A stretch of DNA of 64,000 bases from Prochlorococcus sp. AG-355-P16 (GCA_003278525.1 QCEQ01000003.1:1-64000); one strand, 5' to 3'; shown: positions 1-10,961, counted from the first letter of the stretch. Notes: a model not told the origin generated them from the letters alone. Program-made: numbers and translations.

Positions 1-96
1 GTTCCAATTGCAATTGTCTCGTTGGGAGCGAATAGAGATCAAACTATAGTAATTGAAGACCCAATTCATGGTCCTAAAAGAGCACTGCTTAGGTAA
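1..96 (+). CDS. purA: C-terminal end of adenylosuccinate synthetase (partial, truncated by window start)
   Basis: Frame 1 open from base 1 to TAA at 94-96: [31 protein letters not shown]; resembles the PurA C-terminus (SxGxxRxQTI). Confidence 0.55.
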   Translation, partial: VPIAIVSLGANRDQTIVIEDPIHGPKRALLR

Positions 97-111
97 TTTA
101 GTTCCAAATTA

Positions 112-1113
112 ATGAAGGAATCCTTTAGACATTTTGAACATAAAAAAGTTGATCTCATTGGTTTGGGCAACGCAATAGTAGATATCATTGTAAATATTGA
201 AGATGAGTTTCTTGAGATAAATAATCTGGATAAAGGATCAATGAATCTAATTAATTCTGATGAATCTCAGAGATTGTTAGAAAATTGCAAAGTGATCAAA
301 CAAATTTCAGGGGGGTCCTCAGCAAATACCGTTGTTTGTTTAGCAGAATTAGGTAATCATGTTCAGTTTATTGGAAGGGTGAAAAATGATCAATTTGGGG
401 ATTTCTTTTCTGACGATATAAAAAAAAGTAAAACTATATTTAATACTCCACCTACTATTGAAGGTCCTCCAACAGCTCATTCAATCATTTTGGTTACACC
501 TGATGCGCAAAGAACTATGTGCACTTACCTAGGAGCATCTGTAGAGTTTGAACCAAAAGACATTGACTTTACTGTAATTAAGGAAAGTAAATACTTATAT
601 TTAGAAGGATATTTATGGGACAGCGAATTAGCTAAAAAAGCTTTTATTAAAGCCGCCCAAATTGCAAAACAATCTAATACAAAAATTATCCTTTCTTTGT
701 CTGATTCATTTTGTGTAGATAGACATCGTGTGAGTTTCTTGGAATTAATTTATGAATATGTAGATATTGTTTTTTGTAATGAATCCGAAGTGTTAAGTCT
801 ATTTAAAAATGATAAATTAGAAAGCTGCCAAGAAGACCTATCTTCCTTATGTGAATTAGTCATAGTAACTCTTGGGAGCAATGGTTCTCTGATCATTAAC
901 AAAAATAATGTTGAAATAATTGAGTCAATAACGAAAGGCAAGATTATTGATACTACAGGAGCTGGAGATATCTATGCGGGAGGATTTATCCATGGATTAA
1001 TAAACAATTGTTCCCTCAAAAAATGCGGAGAGATAGCCTCAATTTGTGCGGGGCAAATAATTACCCAATTAGGATCTAGAACAGATATTGATCTTAAAGA
1101 GTTAATAAAATAG
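112..1113 (+). CDS. PfkB-family carbohydrate/nucleoside kinase (adenosine/ribokinase-like)
   Basis: GLGNAIVDI N-terminus and DTTGAGDIYAGGF PfkB signature. Confidence 0.9.
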   Translation: MKESFRHFEHKKVDLIGLGNAIVDIIVNIEDEFLEINNLDKGSMNLINSDESQRLLENCKVIKQISGGSSANTVVCLAELGNHVQFIGRVKNDQFGDFFSDDIKKSKTIFNTPPTIEGPPTAHSIILVTPDAQRTMCTYLGASVEFEPKDIDFTVIKESKYLYLEGYLWDSELAKKAFIKAAQIAKQSNTKIILSLSDSFCVDRHRVSFLELIYEYVDIVFCNESEVLSLFKNDKLESCQEDLSSLCELVIVTLGSNGSLIINKNNVEIIESITKGKIIDTTGAGDIYAGGFIHGLINNCSLKKCGEIASICAGQIITQLGSRTDIDLKELIK

Positions 1114-1119
1114 ATTTAA

Positions 1120-1425
1120 TCAAATAGTCTTATTAAACCAATCATAATATTTCATCTCAGAATGGTATTTTTTGTAAATAATTTGAGGGACATCATATGT
1201 GGAATTTTTATTTACGAAATCAATTAAAGAATCTTTAAATTCTAGTTTACTTTTTATTATGATTTCAAACTCTTTAGTTTCTTCAATATCATCATCCCAT
1301 TTGTAAACTGAAAAAATTTGCTTTATCGAAACACAAGCTGCAAGTTTATTTTGTATTAGTAATTTAGCCATTAGCAAAGCATTTGCTTTACTTGATTCAG
1401 TTGTGATCATAACTAATACATCCAT
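1120..1425 (-). CDS. cutA: CutA1-type divalent ion tolerance protein
   Basis: MDVLVMITTESSKANALLMAKLLIQNKLAACVSI and YDVPQII, typical CutA. Confidence 0.85.
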   Translation of the reverse strand: MDVLVMITTESSKANALLMAKLLIQNKLAACVSIKQIFSVYKWDDDIEETKEFEIIIKSKLEFKDSLIDFVNKNSTYDVPQIIYKKYHSEMKYYDWFNKTI

Positions 1426-1438
1426 AATGAATTAAACA

Positions 1439-2236
1439 TCAATATTTTTTAATTATGTGATTTATCAAATTTTGATATTGATCAAAAGAGTAAGAATAAT
1501 CATTTTTAACTTTCGGCCTTTTCACCAAAAATAACTTCATCTTACTTCCAGAAACTATACTCTCCCAGTTTTTCTGAGAATAACTTCCAGATTCTCTGCA
1601 TAGAACATAATCTATCTCCCAAAAATCACAAAGTTTTTTTTCTAAAATGCTTTTATTATTTTTAGTCGGTTCAAGTATCGCTATGTTTGAATTTTTAATA
1701 CGTGATCCAAAAGCTTTAGTTATACTTTCAAAAGTTGGAAGTACCCTTGTAAATACATTTGCTTTACAATTCATATAATAACTTGCTGTATCATTAAGGA
1801 ATCTTGATCCTATTGCAAGAAGAATATTCTTATTCTCAATATCGACATTATTTATATCCTTTAAATGATCAATATAAAAAAAATTATTAGTGTTATTTAT
1901 TAGTGATTTCCTCTCAAAAAGTAAGAGAGGTTTATTAATCTCTTTACATGCATCATTAAGATTTTTAGAAATTATTATGGCGAAGGGATGAGTAGCATCT
2001 ACAACGCATGTGATTTTATTTTTATTTATGAAATTAATTATTTGATCTTTATTATTTAATTTCCCCGTAATGATATGTAACTTTGGATTCTCAATATAAG
2101 CTTGCCCTGCTTTATAAGTTAAAACACTTGCAAAGACTGAATAATTAAGTTCAAGAAGCCTATTAGCTATTACAGGTCCATCCGAAGTTCCTGATAGGAT
2201 CCAAACATTTTTATAGCAATTTCCTTGATTCTGCAT
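1439..2236 (-). CDS. cobK: Precorrin-6A/cobalt-precorrin-6A reductase
   Basis: WILSGTSDGPVIANRL and VVDATHPFA motifs of the CobK/CbiJ family. Confidence 0.85.
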   Translation of the reverse strand: MQNQGNCYKNVWILSGTSDGPVIANRLLELNYSVFASVLTYKAGQAYIENPKLHIITGKLNNKDQIINFINKNKITCVVDATHPFAIIISKNLNDACKEINKPLLLFERKSLINNTNNFFYIDHLKDINNVDIENKNILLAIGSRFLNDTASYYMNCKANVFTRVLPTFESITKAFGSRIKNSNIAILEPTKNNKSILEKKLCDFWEIDYVLCRESGSYSQKNWESIVSGSKMKLFLVKRPKVKNDYSYSFDQYQNLINHIIKKY

Positions 2237-2264
2237 CAGTATGTCTTTAATTAAATAGTAAATA

Positions 2265-2690
2265 ATGAATCATTGTTTAATTCAGGCGGTCATTAATAGC
2301 GCTCCCGAAATGAGGTACACCAAAGAAAACCAAACTCCAATTGCAGAAATGATTGTTAATTTTAAAGGATTACGTAGTGAAGATCCAACCAGAGATCTCA
2401 AGATCATAGGATGGGGAAACATTGCCCAAGAAATGGTAGATGAACTAAAGGAGGGGCAAAATATTGTTATTGAGGGACGTCTAAAGATGAATTCTGTCAC
2501 TAGAAAAGACGGAACGAAAGAAAAGCAACCAGAACTAACAGCTTCAAAAATTCATCAAATATCACCAGTTGATGTTATTAAGTCTGATCAAAAAGAAAAT
2601 AATGAGTCACTTGAAAATAAAGGAACCGCCCAAAAATCTAGTTGGGATAGTTCACCTTTAGTACCTGAAGTTGACGAAATACCTTTTTAA
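2265..2690 (+). CDS. ssb: Single-stranded DNA-binding protein
   Basis: OB-fold SSB pattern, acidic C-terminal tail ending DEIPF. Confidence 0.9.
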   Translation: MNHCLIQAVINSAPEMRYTKENQTPIAEMIVNFKGLRSEDPTRDLKIIGWGNIAQEMVDELKEGQNIVIEGRLKMNSVTRKDGTKEKQPELTASKIHQISPVDVIKSDQKENNESLENKGTAQKSSWDSSPLVPEVDEIPF

Positions 2691-2691
2691 A

Positions 2692-2901
2692 TCAAATATC
2701 AACATTATTTTCTTGAACGCTTATAATTAATTTGCTTATTTTTCTTTCAAGCGCGGCAAGGTCCCTTCTGATATCTGGCCATTTACCCTTATCTAAATTT
2801 TCTAATAACCATGCTCTATCTCGATCAAGTTTGAAAATTAAATCTTCTTGATTCGCAGTATTAAGATCTTGCATAATACTTATTAGCCCATTTAAAATCA
2901 T
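2692..2901 (-). CDS. Conserved small hypothetical protein
   Basis: Intact 69-aa ORF between ssb and the next gene; start may be the internal Met (MQDLNT). Confidence 0.6.
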   Translation of the reverse strand: MILNGLISIMQDLNTANQEDLIFKLDRDRAWLLENLDKGKWPDIRRDLAALERKISKLIISVQENNVDI

Positions 2902-2915
2902 TCTACTAAATCAAA

Positions 2916-3446
2916 ATGAAGAAATACTTGTCGCCTGGAAACTTAATCGTAACCGCTGGGGGTATATTAGCTTTTGTTGGGATGACTGCTTATTTTACAG
3001 ACTCAGTGAATTTAAGTGTGCCCACTTTTTTTTATGGAGTACCTATTTTTCTAATTGGATTAGGTTTAAAGACTTCCGAAATACCTCCTGTAGAGTTGTA
3101 TGACAAGACAAATTTTGCAAAAAATGAATTTAATAGACCAAAAGAATTAACAGCACTAGTTAAAGATGTTACGAGATGGAGGTATGGGATAAAAGCTCAT
3201 CTTGAATCTTCATTAGAATCTTTAAATTTGTGGGACGAGGATAATCCACCTCAACTAATAGAAGTAGAAGAAATTACAAAGGAAGAAAAAAATGGCCTAA
3301 GAATGCGTTTCGAATTAAACGCTGTTCCTCTAGAAAAATGGATTGAAAAACAAGAAAGATTAAACAGGTTTTTCGTCAAAGGTCTTGAATCAGAATTTAT
3401 TATCCACGATAATAAAAAAGAATTTGATTTTATTCTCTTTTATTAA
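2916..3446 (+). CDS. DUF2854-like membrane protein
   Basis: Two predicted N-terminal TM segments; cyanobacterial DUF2854-like sequence. Confidence 0.7.
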   Translation: MKKYLSPGNLIVTAGGILAFVGMTAYFTDSVNLSVPTFFYGVPIFLIGLGLKTSEIPPVELYDKTNFAKNEFNRPKELTALVKDVTRWRYGIKAHLESSLESLNLWDEDNPPQLIEVEEITKEEKNGLRMRFELNAVPLEKWIEKQERLNRFFVKGLESEFIIHDNKKEFDFILFY

Positions 3447-3510
3447 ATATAGGGATATATTTGTAGAAACCTAATTTCTTAATTCAATCAAGTTTTAATG
3501 ATTTTTAATA

Positions 3511-4362
3511 ATGAATGATTCTCAAAGAGTATCAATATTAAGCGAAGCACTTCCATATATACAAAGTTTCTCAGGCAGAAAAATTGTTATCAAATATGGT
3601 GGTTCTGTAATGGAGAATGATGATTTAAAAAATGCTTTTTTTAGAGATATAGCACTTTTATCAACAGTGGGGGTTTGTCCGATAGTAATTCATGGAGGCG
3701 GGCCCGAGATTAATAATTGGTTAAAGAAATTAGAAATTTCTCCTAAATTCGAAAATGGATTAAGAATTACTGATCACAAAACAATGGAAGTTGTTGAGAT
3801 GGTTCTAATGGGTAGGGTTAACAAACAAATTGTAAAAGGCATTAATAAAACAGGATCTTTAGCTGTTGGAATTTCAGGTCTTGATGGGAACTTAATTCAG
3901 TCTAGAGAATTAGGAGATGGGAGTCATGGTTTAGTAGGAGAGGTCACAAAAATAAATCCTGAAATATTAGATCCTCTTATTTCTAAAGGATATATCCCTA
4001 TTATCTCTAGCATTGGATCAACCATGGAGGGTATTTCCCATAATATTAATGCAGATTTTGTGGCTGGAGAAATTGCTGCTGCAATAAATGCAGAAAAACT
4101 TATTCTTCTTACTGATACTCAAGGGATTTTAAAAGAAAAAGATAACAAAAATAGTCTTGTTGAGAAAACGAATCTCAAAGAGGCAAGAGATTTTATTGAT
4201 AAAAAAATTGTGACTGAAGGTATGGTTCCAAAGACAGAATGCTGTATAAGAGCCTTAGCACAAGGAGTCAAAGCTGCTCACATAATCGATGGGAGAGTAG
4301 AACATTCATTACTTCTTGAGATTTTTACAAATTCCGGTGTAGGTACAATGATAGTGGCCTAA
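3511..4362 (+). CDS. argB: Acetylglutamate kinase
   Basis: [25 protein letters not shown] motifs. Confidence 0.97.
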   Translation: MNDSQRVSILSEALPYIQSFSGRKIVIKYGGSVMENDDLKNAFFRDIALLSTVGVCPIVIHGGGPEINNWLKKLEISPKFENGLRITDHKTMEVVEMVLMGRVNKQIVKGINKTGSLAVGISGLDGNLIQSRELGDGSHGLVGEVTKINPEILDPLISKGYIPIISSIGSTMEGISHNINADFVAGEIAAAINAEKLILLTDTQGILKEKDNKNSLVEKTNLKEARDFIDKKIVTEGMVPKTECCIRALAQGVKAAHIIDGRVEHSLLLEIFTNSGVGTMIVA

Positions 4363-4365
4363 CCA

Positions 4366-5475
4366 ATGAAAACTTATGAGCAAGTTTTAGAAACAGTGGA
4401 ACTTGCTTTATATAAAGGTGAGTATCAATATTGTATTGAATTTCTATTGCCCATAATCGAATCGTTCCCTTTATCAACTAAAGAAGGAACAAATTTAAGA
4501 ACAATTTTAATTACTGCTCTTTGCGGTATTAATAAAAAGGAGGAGGCCAAAAGATTTTGTAAAGAACTACTAAAATCTCACGATAATAAGACGAGAGAAA
4601 ATGCAAAATATTTGATGGAAGTTATAGATTCTCCTGACATTAAAAAGCCAGAAAACTGGAACGTGCAGTTTGAAAGCGACCCATCAATAAATAAAAAATC
4701 TCTTAACTCACTACGCAAAAAAAAAGAAGTATTGGAGAAAAAGAAATTTATTAATGTTACTGAGAATCCAACTGGTGAAACAAAACCCTTTCAGAAAGGC
4801 TTTTCACTGATCATTTTTTTAATACTATTATTATTAATACCACTCTTAAGCGGATGCGTAAAAGTTGAGGAAACTCTTGATCTTAGTGAACTTGATTCAA
4901 TAACCAATAGTTTTGTGATAGAAAGTAAATACATAAATAAATTTCCTTGGCAATTAAAATTTCAAGAGAAAATGAAAGATATTTTTCCCGATTCAGAAAT
5001 TGAACAAGACGAGTCAACTTTTTCTCTGAAACATAAAAATCTCAATCTAGAAGATACAAAGCAAGTTCTTAAAATTACCCAAAATAACGCTGGAGAATTA
5101 GCAGGGGTATCAACAAATATAGACATTAGTACTACTCAAAAAAACTTCATTTTTTTTAAAAAATACTTTTACAGGATAGATTTGGATCTAAATTCTATTC
5201 AGGGTGTTGATAATTTAGAACTAATTTTCAAAATTATTCACCCAGGTAAAGCTACCCTTATTAGTAAAAATAATTCCAATTTAGAAATTAAAAAAAATCT
5301 AATAACTTGGAATCTACATCAAGGTCAGATAAATAGTCTTGAATTTTCTTTCTGGAGCCTCAATAAACTTTTGATTGGGATATCTACTATTTTTACAATA
5401 ATAATATTTGCTTACATATTAAGGTTCAATAGATTTAAATTAGGTACAGATCTGCCTCAACTTCCACCAATGTAA
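4366..5475 (+). CDS. DUF3153-like protein with extra N-terminal soluble region and internal TM/lipobox
   Basis: Continuous ORF; internal hydrophobic stretch LIIFLILLLLIPLLSGC followed by DUF3153-like domain. Confidence 0.65.
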   Translation: MKTYEQVLETVELALYKGEYQYCIEFLLPIIESFPLSTKEGTNLRTILITALCGINKKEEAKRFCKELLKSHDNKTRENAKYLMEVIDSPDIKKPENWNVQFESDPSINKKSLNSLRKKKEVLEKKKFINVTENPTGETKPFQKGFSLIIFLILLLLIPLLSGCVKVEETLDLSELDSITNSFVIESKYINKFPWQLKFQEKMKDIFPDSEIEQDESTFSLKHKNLNLEDTKQVLKITQNNAGELAGVSTNIDISTTQKNFIFFKKYFYRIDLDLNSIQGVDNLELIFKIIHPGKATLISKNNSNLEIKKNLITWNLHQGQINSLEFSFWSLNKLLIGISTIFTIIIFAYILRFNRFKLGTDLPQLPPM

Positions 5476-7752
5476 TTACAACTCAGCTGGATTAATATCA
5501 ATTGTTAAAAAAACATTTTTTGGGATAAGTTTCCATAATATTGATCTATCAGGTAAAGGTATTTTTGTTCCTTCAGGACCATGCATCAATATCTGCCATC
5601 TAAATTTTTTACCGACTTTAGCAATTAAACAAGGCGCAGGTCCAATTAATGTCCAGTTCCTTTTCTCACAAAAATTGAGTAGATATTTTGCTATTTTGTT
5701 TGAAATTGATTCAGTTAATTCATAATTTTCACCTGATAATTTAAGAAGGCAAATCGCGCAAAATGGAAATAAATTAGAATTTTTTCTTAATCTCGAGTTG
5801 TCAATTAAGAATCTTTCATAATCTCTTTTTTTAAGATAAGAAATTACCGGATGGTTAGGTTTATATGTTTGAAAAATTACTTTTCCTTTTTTTTGAGCCC
5901 TGCCCGCTCTGCCAGCTAGTTGCAAAAACAATTGTAATGATTTTTCTTCTGCCGAAATATCTGGGCGATGAAGCAATCCATCTGCTGCAATAACTACTGA
6001 AAGAGTAATATTTGGGATATCAATCCCTTTTGCTAACATTTGAGTCCCCACAAGAATATCAGCATCACCCTTAGAAAACTTTGAGAGAATATGTCTATGA
6101 CCATCCTTTCCTGAAGTTGTATCTCGATCAAAGCGAAGAACTCTTAAGTCAGGAAATTCTTCATTTAAAAACTCTATGACCCTTTGCGTCCCTATTCCAA
6201 AAGGTTTAAAGGCAGTTGAATGACAATCTGGGCAGCGATTAATCAATCTCGATTTATGGTCGCACCAATGACAGCTTAACCATTTTTTTCCTTGTGAACC
6301 GAGATGCACTGATAAAGGAATGTCACAGTTGGGGCAATTTATTAAATATCCACAATTCCTACAACTTAAAAACCCACTATGCCCCCTCCTAGGGATCAAA
6401 ATTATTGCCTGCTCATTTTTCAAGCGTAGTTGAGGAAGCAATTGTAATAATTCATTGGAAAAAATTTTAATATTTCCCTTCTTGAACTCATCCCGCATAT
6501 CAATAATTCTTATTTCGGGAGTCTCATTACTGGATATCCTTTTAATCATTCTTACCAATTTAAAATTCTTTTCAAAAATACACTTTTTCCAAGTATTCAT
6601 TGATGGGGTGGCACTCCCAAAAATTAACTTTGCAGAATTCCTTTTTACCATTTGAATAGCAATCTCTCTTGCGTCATAACAAGGCATAGGGCTATCTTGT
6701 TTGTATGAAATATCATGTTCTTCATCCAATATTATTAATCCAAGATTTCTAATTGGAAGAAAAACTGCGGACCTTGTTCCTATTACTATTAAAGGTTCAT
6801 CAGCATCAATAATTTTCTTCCAAACTAAAGTTCTATGACTGGAAGAACAATTACTATGATATTCATAAACAACATTATTAAATCGCCGACTAAACCTATC
6901 AATAAGTTGAGGAATTAACCCAATCTCTGGGGCGAGTATCAAACAGCTTTTTTTCTTAAGAAATTGATCCTCAGCAATTCTCATATAGACTTCTGTTTTT
7001 CCTGAACCTGTTTCGCCCCACAAAAGTAGAGCATCTCCTGGTTTCATTGTTTTAAATTCTTGAAATGCAATTTTTTGCTCATTTGTATGATTTGGTTTCT
7101 TCGTTGAAATATGATCATTAACAAAGGAATTTAATTTAGTATTTATATTTTTTTTTCTTTTAGATTTAACAAGATAATTTTTATTGACCATTGAGTTAAT
7201 CAGATTATGGTTAAAACCAAACTTTATTAATTCACTTTGCCAATTACCTTTTTCAGGCAAATTATTTATTAAAAAAAATTCTTTTTCGGTTAATTTATTT
7301 TTCTTAATATCAAATTTTTTTTTAGTTTCAATCCATATTTGATCTTTTAAACCTTGAGAAATTTTCTTATATTTACCTATCCAGCCAGGAGGAAATGCAG
7401 TTTTAAACATTTTTAAATTACTAACCATATAAAAAGAGGCTAGGGACTCTATCCATTCTCTCCAAGAGTCATCAATTATTTTTTTCTGCAAAATACTTTC
7501 AATAAATAAATATTTTATACTTTTCTCTCTAGCATTATTTGATTCATTTTTATTAATTGTCAAATAGTTTTTTTTGGAGATCACCAACCCATTCAATAAT
7601 CTCCCTCTAAGTTTTACACACACAATATCCCCAACTTCTGCTCCAAGATTATTTCCATCTAAATAGTAAAAACTTTCATTACTACTGCCTGTATCAAGCA
7701 AAATTTCCAATTTGTAGGGGATATTTAATAACTGATTACTTGCCGGCTTCAA
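5476..7752 (-). CDS. priA: Primosomal protein N' (replication restart helicase)
   Basis: GETGSGKTEVY Walker A, DEEH, cysteine clusters CRNCGYLINCPNC/CHWC, helicase C-terminal motifs. Confidence 0.97.
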   Translation of the reverse strand: MKPASNQLLNIPYKLEILLDTGSSNESFYYLDGNNLGAEVGDIVCVKLRGRLLNGLVISKKNYLTINKNESNNAREKSIKYLFIESILQKKIIDDSWREWIESLASFYMVSNLKMFKTAFPPGWIGKYKKISQGLKDQIWIETKKKFDIKKNKLTEKEFFLINNLPEKGNWQSELIKFGFNHNLINSMVNKNYLVKSKRKKNINTKLNSFVNDHISTKKPNHTNEQKIAFQEFKTMKPGDALLLWGETGSGKTEVYMRIAEDQFLKKKSCLILAPEIGLIPQLIDRFSRRFNNVVYEYHSNCSSSHRTLVWKKIIDADEPLIVIGTRSAVFLPIRNLGLIILDEEHDISYKQDSPMPCYDAREIAIQMVKRNSAKLIFGSATPSMNTWKKCIFEKNFKLVRMIKRISSNETPEIRIIDMRDEFKKGNIKIFSNELLQLLPQLRLKNEQAIILIPRRGHSGFLSCRNCGYLINCPNCDIPLSVHLGSQGKKWLSCHWCDHKSRLINRCPDCHSTAFKPFGIGTQRVIEFLNEEFPDLRVLRFDRDTTSGKDGHRHILSKFSKGDADILVGTQMLAKGIDIPNITLSVVIAADGLLHRPDISAEEKSLQLFLQLAGRAGRAQKKGKVIFQTYKPNHPVISYLKKRDYERFLIDNSRLRKNSNLFPFCAICLLKLSGENYELTESISNKIAKYLLNFCEKRNWTLIGPAPCLIAKVGKKFRWQILMHGPEGTKIPLPDRSILWKLIPKNVFLTIDINPAEL

Positions 7753-7768
7753 AACTTTTTCTTAGTAT
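7740..7768 (+). promoter_or_regulatory. Candidate sigma70-type promoter for the 6S-like RNA
   Basis: TTGCCG (7740-7745), 17-nt spacer, TAGTAT (7763-7768); predicted start near 7775. Confidence 0.4.
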
Positions 7769-7771
7769 TGG

Positions 7772-7945
7772 ATTGTTGAACATTCCACAAAGTGTTTTTT
7801 GCACATTGTAAGTATCCTGCTCTTAAGGGAGACATGAAGCTTTGATCATTAACTGAAAATTCAAAAAATGATCTGCCTGTCTGAGAAATCCCAAGACTTT
7901 TTACTTTAGGTAATCTATAGCACTATTTAAATTTTTCAACAATTT
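7772..7945 (+). ncRNA. ssrS: Candidate 6S-type regulatory RNA
   Basis: ~175-nt region in the 325-bp priA-rpoD gap folds as one long interrupted hairpin: ATTGTTGAA (7772-7780) pairs with TTCAACAAT (7935-7943), then AAAGT/ACTTT, TCTT/AAGA, GGGA/TCCC, AGACA/TGTCT and apical GATCATT/AATGATC. This is 6S-like architecture; not confirmed by covariance search. Confidence 0.55.
7914..7942 (-). promoter_or_regulatory. Candidate promoter toward priA
   Basis: On the minus strand TTGTTG, 17-nt spacer, TATAGA. Confidence 0.4.
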
Positions 7946-7985
7946 AAAAAACTTTTTTATTCACATCATTAAAAAAGTTTTTTTT
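7946..7985 (+). terminator. Strong hairpin plus T-run downstream of the 6S-like RNA
   Basis: AAAAAACTTTTTTA (7946-7959) / TAAAAAAGTTTTTT (7970-7983), 14-bp perfect arms, T-run through 7985. Confidence 0.6.
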
Positions 7986-8076
7986 ACAAATTAACGGGAA
8001 AATTTACTACTAAATGTACAAATTAGCCCTAAATAAATTTTTATCTAGTTAAATTCACCGTAGAAAGGAGTAAATC

Positions 8077-9258
8077 ATGTGTCCAGTAGCAGCAGAATCA
8101 AAGAATTCCAAGCCCAGCTCAGAAAAAAAGATTAACAAAAAAATTAATGCCAATTTAGAAACAGTACTTGAAAAAGAAAATAATTCTAACCGCCAAAATT
8201 TACAGCCGTCCCCAGATTCAAGTGAAAGTGGAATAGAAACTAATAATGAATTTAGTGATTCTGAAGATGAAGATAAAGGCCTTGGGAATATAAAGCTTGG
8301 CCCTAAAGGTACATATACTGAAGATTCAATAAGAGTTTACTTACAAGAAATTGGAAGAATTAGACTTTTAAGACCAGATGAAGAAATTGAACTCGCTCGA
8401 AAAATTGCTGACTTACTCCAACTAGAAGAACTGGCGACTCAATATGAGTCAGAAAAAGGGCATTTCCCTTCTGTAAGAGAATGGGCTGAATTAATAGATA
8501 TGCCTCTCTCCAAATTCAGGAGGAGACTTCTTTTAGGGAGAAGAGCTAAAGAAAAAATGGTTCAATCAAATCTAAGGTTAGTTGTTTCCATTGCGAAAAA
8601 ATATATGAATAGAGGATTATCATTTCAAGATTTAATACAAGAAGGAAGTTTAGGTCTAATTAGGGCAGCGGAAAAATTTGACCATGAAAAGGGTTATAAA
8701 TTCTCCACTTATGCTACTTGGTGGATTCGCCAAGCCATTACTAGAGCAATAGCTGACCAAAGTAGGACTATTAGATTGCCAGTTCACTTATACGAGACAA
8801 TTTCCAGAATTAAAAAAACCACAAAAGTTCTTAGCCAAGAATTTGGAAGAAAGCCCAGTGAAGAAGAAATAGCTGAAAGTATGGAAATGACAATTGAAAA
8901 ATTAAGATTTATAGCCAAAAGTGCTCAACTACCTATTTCTTTAGAAACTCCAATAGGTAAAGAAGAGGACTCAAGACTTGGAGACTTTATAGAGGCTGAC
9001 ATAGAAAATCCAGAGCAAGATGTTTCTAAAACTTTATTGAGAGAAGATTTAGAAGGAGTTTTAGCGACTCTAAGTCCAAGAGAAAGAGATGTGCTTAGGT
9101 TGAGATATGGAATTGATGACGGAAGGATGAAAACTCTTGAAGAAATTGGACAAATTTTCGATGTAACAAGAGAACGAATAAGACAAATAGAAGCCAAAGC
9201 ACTTAGAAAATTGAGACATCCAAATAGAAATGGGGTTTTAAAAGAATATATAAAATAA
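8077..9258 (+). CDS. rpoD: Principal RNA polymerase sigma factor (RpoD/SigA type)
   Basis: Region 2 [37 protein letters not shown]; region 4 [39 protein letters not shown] upstream. Confidence 0.95.
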   Translation: MCPVAAESKNSKPSSEKKINKKINANLETVLEKENNSNRQNLQPSPDSSESGIETNNEFSDSEDEDKGLGNIKLGPKGTYTEDSIRVYLQEIGRIRLLRPDEEIELARKIADLLQLEELATQYESEKGHFPSVREWAELIDMPLSKFRRRLLLGRRAKEKMVQSNLRLVVSIAKKYMNRGLSFQDLIQEGSLGLIRAAEKFDHEKGYKFSTYATWWIRQAITRAIADQSRTIRLPVHLYETISRIKKTTKVLSQEFGRKPSEEEIAESMEMTIEKLRFIAKSAQLPISLETPIGKEEDSRLGDFIEADIENPEQDVSKTLLREDLEGVLATLSPRERDVLRLRYGIDDGRMKTLEEIGQIFDVTRERIRQIEAKALRKLRHPNRNGVLKEYIK

Positions 9259-9353
9259 AAATAGTTAAATATAATTTTTAGCTTTGGAAAGTTGCAAAAG
9301 AATAGCTTAAAATAAATTCGACTTAAATTTCATCAAAACTCAAATAATATTTA

Positions 9354-10304
9354 ATGACCAATTTTAAACTGAAAATAGCAAGTAGAAGAAGTAAACTAGC
9401 CATGGTTCAAACTTTATGGGTTAAAGATCAACTAGAAAAAAATATTCCTAATTTAGATGTTTCCGTTGAGGCCATGGCAACACAAGGAGACAAAATTCTT
9501 GATGTAGCCTTAGCAAAAATAGGTGATAAAGGCTTATTTACAAAAGAACTTGAAGCACAAATGCTTGTAGGTCAGGCAGATATAGCAGTTCATTCTCTAA
9601 AAGATTTACCAACAAATTTACCTAGCGGCCTTAAATTAGGATGTATAACAAAAAGAGAAGACCCTGCTGATGCTTTAATAGTTAACAAAAAAAATGATAG
9701 TTATAAATTAGAAACTTTACCACCAGGTTCGATTGTAGGGACAAGTTCTCTAAGAAGACTTGCGCAATTAAGAAATAAGTATCCACATCTTGTTTTTAAA
9801 GATATCAGGGGAAATGTTATTACAAGGATAGAGAAATTAGATGCTGGTGAATTTGATTGCATAATACTTGCTGCCGCTGGTTTAAAGAGATTGGGTTTTG
9901 AATCAAGAATTCACCAGATTATTCCAAATGAAATTTCCCTTCATGCTGTTGGTCAAGGTGCACTGGGTATTGAATGTAAATCTGATGATAAAAAGGTTTT
10001 AGAAATCATAAATGTCTTAGAAGATAAACCTACTAGTCAAAGATGTCTAGCAGAGAGAGCTTTTTTGAGGGAGCTTGAAGGGGGATGCCAAGTTCCAATA
10101 GGTGTGAATAGTAAAATTCAAAATGAACAACTTTGCCTTACTGGTATGGTTGCATCTCTCGATGGAGAAAGGCTTATTAAAGATCAATATATTGGAAATA
10201 TTAATGATCCCGAAGAAGTAGGGAAGGAACTAGCTAAAAAACTAAAGCTCCAAGGTGCAGACGAAATACTAAGCGAAATATTTGAACAATTTAGAGAAAA
10301 CTAA
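9354..10304 (+). CDS. hemC: Porphobilinogen deaminase (hydroxymethylbilane synthase)
   Basis: [29 protein letters not shown] motifs. Confidence 0.97.
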   Translation: MTNFKLKIASRRSKLAMVQTLWVKDQLEKNIPNLDVSVEAMATQGDKILDVALAKIGDKGLFTKELEAQMLVGQADIAVHSLKDLPTNLPSGLKLGCITKREDPADALIVNKKNDSYKLETLPPGSIVGTSSLRRLAQLRNKYPHLVFKDIRGNVITRIEKLDAGEFDCIILAAAGLKRLGFESRIHQIIPNEISLHAVGQGALGIECKSDDKKVLEIINVLEDKPTSQRCLAERAFLRELEGGCQVPIGVNSKIQNEQLCLTGMVASLDGERLIKDQYIGNINDPEEVGKELAKKLKLQGADEILSEIFEQFREN

Positions 10305-10310
10305 AATTAG

Positions 10311-10901
10311 TTAATTTACCAATTTAGGATCAATTTCCTTTTCATATCTATCTTCACAATCTTTAATTATTTTAACAGCTTCTTCAATCCCTAAAAAACC
10401 ATTAACACTACATGTTCCTGGTTTTTTTAGATCTTTGTAGTGTTCCCAATAATACGTCGTTTCTTTTAGCCAATGCTCTCCAAGGTCTTTAAAACTTGAG
10501 ATATGATCCATTCTTTTATCATCTGCTAAAACTGCTATTACCTTATCATCCACCTCTCCACCATCATCAAATTTCATCACCCCAATAATCCTAGCTTCTA
10601 CAATAGATCCAGGTATCAATGGCTCAGTCACTCCTACAATTTCTATATCAAGTGGGTCTCCATCTTCATCCCAAGTCCTTGGTATACATCCATAAGCAAA
10701 GGGATATGCAAGTGAAGAATAACCCACCCTATCAAGTTTAAGGTGACCCGTTTCTGTAATTAATTCATATTTATTTATAGTATTAGAATTCAATTCAACA
10801 ATAGCGTTAATTACTGAATTTGAGCTATCAGTAAAAGCATTTAGTATATGTAATAGATTTGGTGTAACCCTACTTGGGGGTTGATTAAGATTTGCCATCA
10901 A
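10311..10901 (-). CDS. ppa: Inorganic pyrophosphatase
   Basis: DEDGDPLDI signature and family I PPase context. Confidence 0.95.
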   Translation of the reverse strand: MMANLNQPPSRVTPNLLHILNAFTDSSNSVINAIVELNSNTINKYELITETGHLKLDRVGYSSLAYPFAYGCIPRTWDEDGDPLDIEIVGVTEPLIPGSIVEARIIGVMKFDDGGEVDDKVIAVLADDKRMDHISSFKDLGEHWLKETTYYWEHYKDLKKPGTCSVNGFLGIEEAVKIIKDCEDRYEKEIDPKLVN

Positions 10902-10961
10902 GAAATTATTTTTGTTTATCTTACATCCTCACACCCAACCTAATTCTTTAAAAGTAATGTT

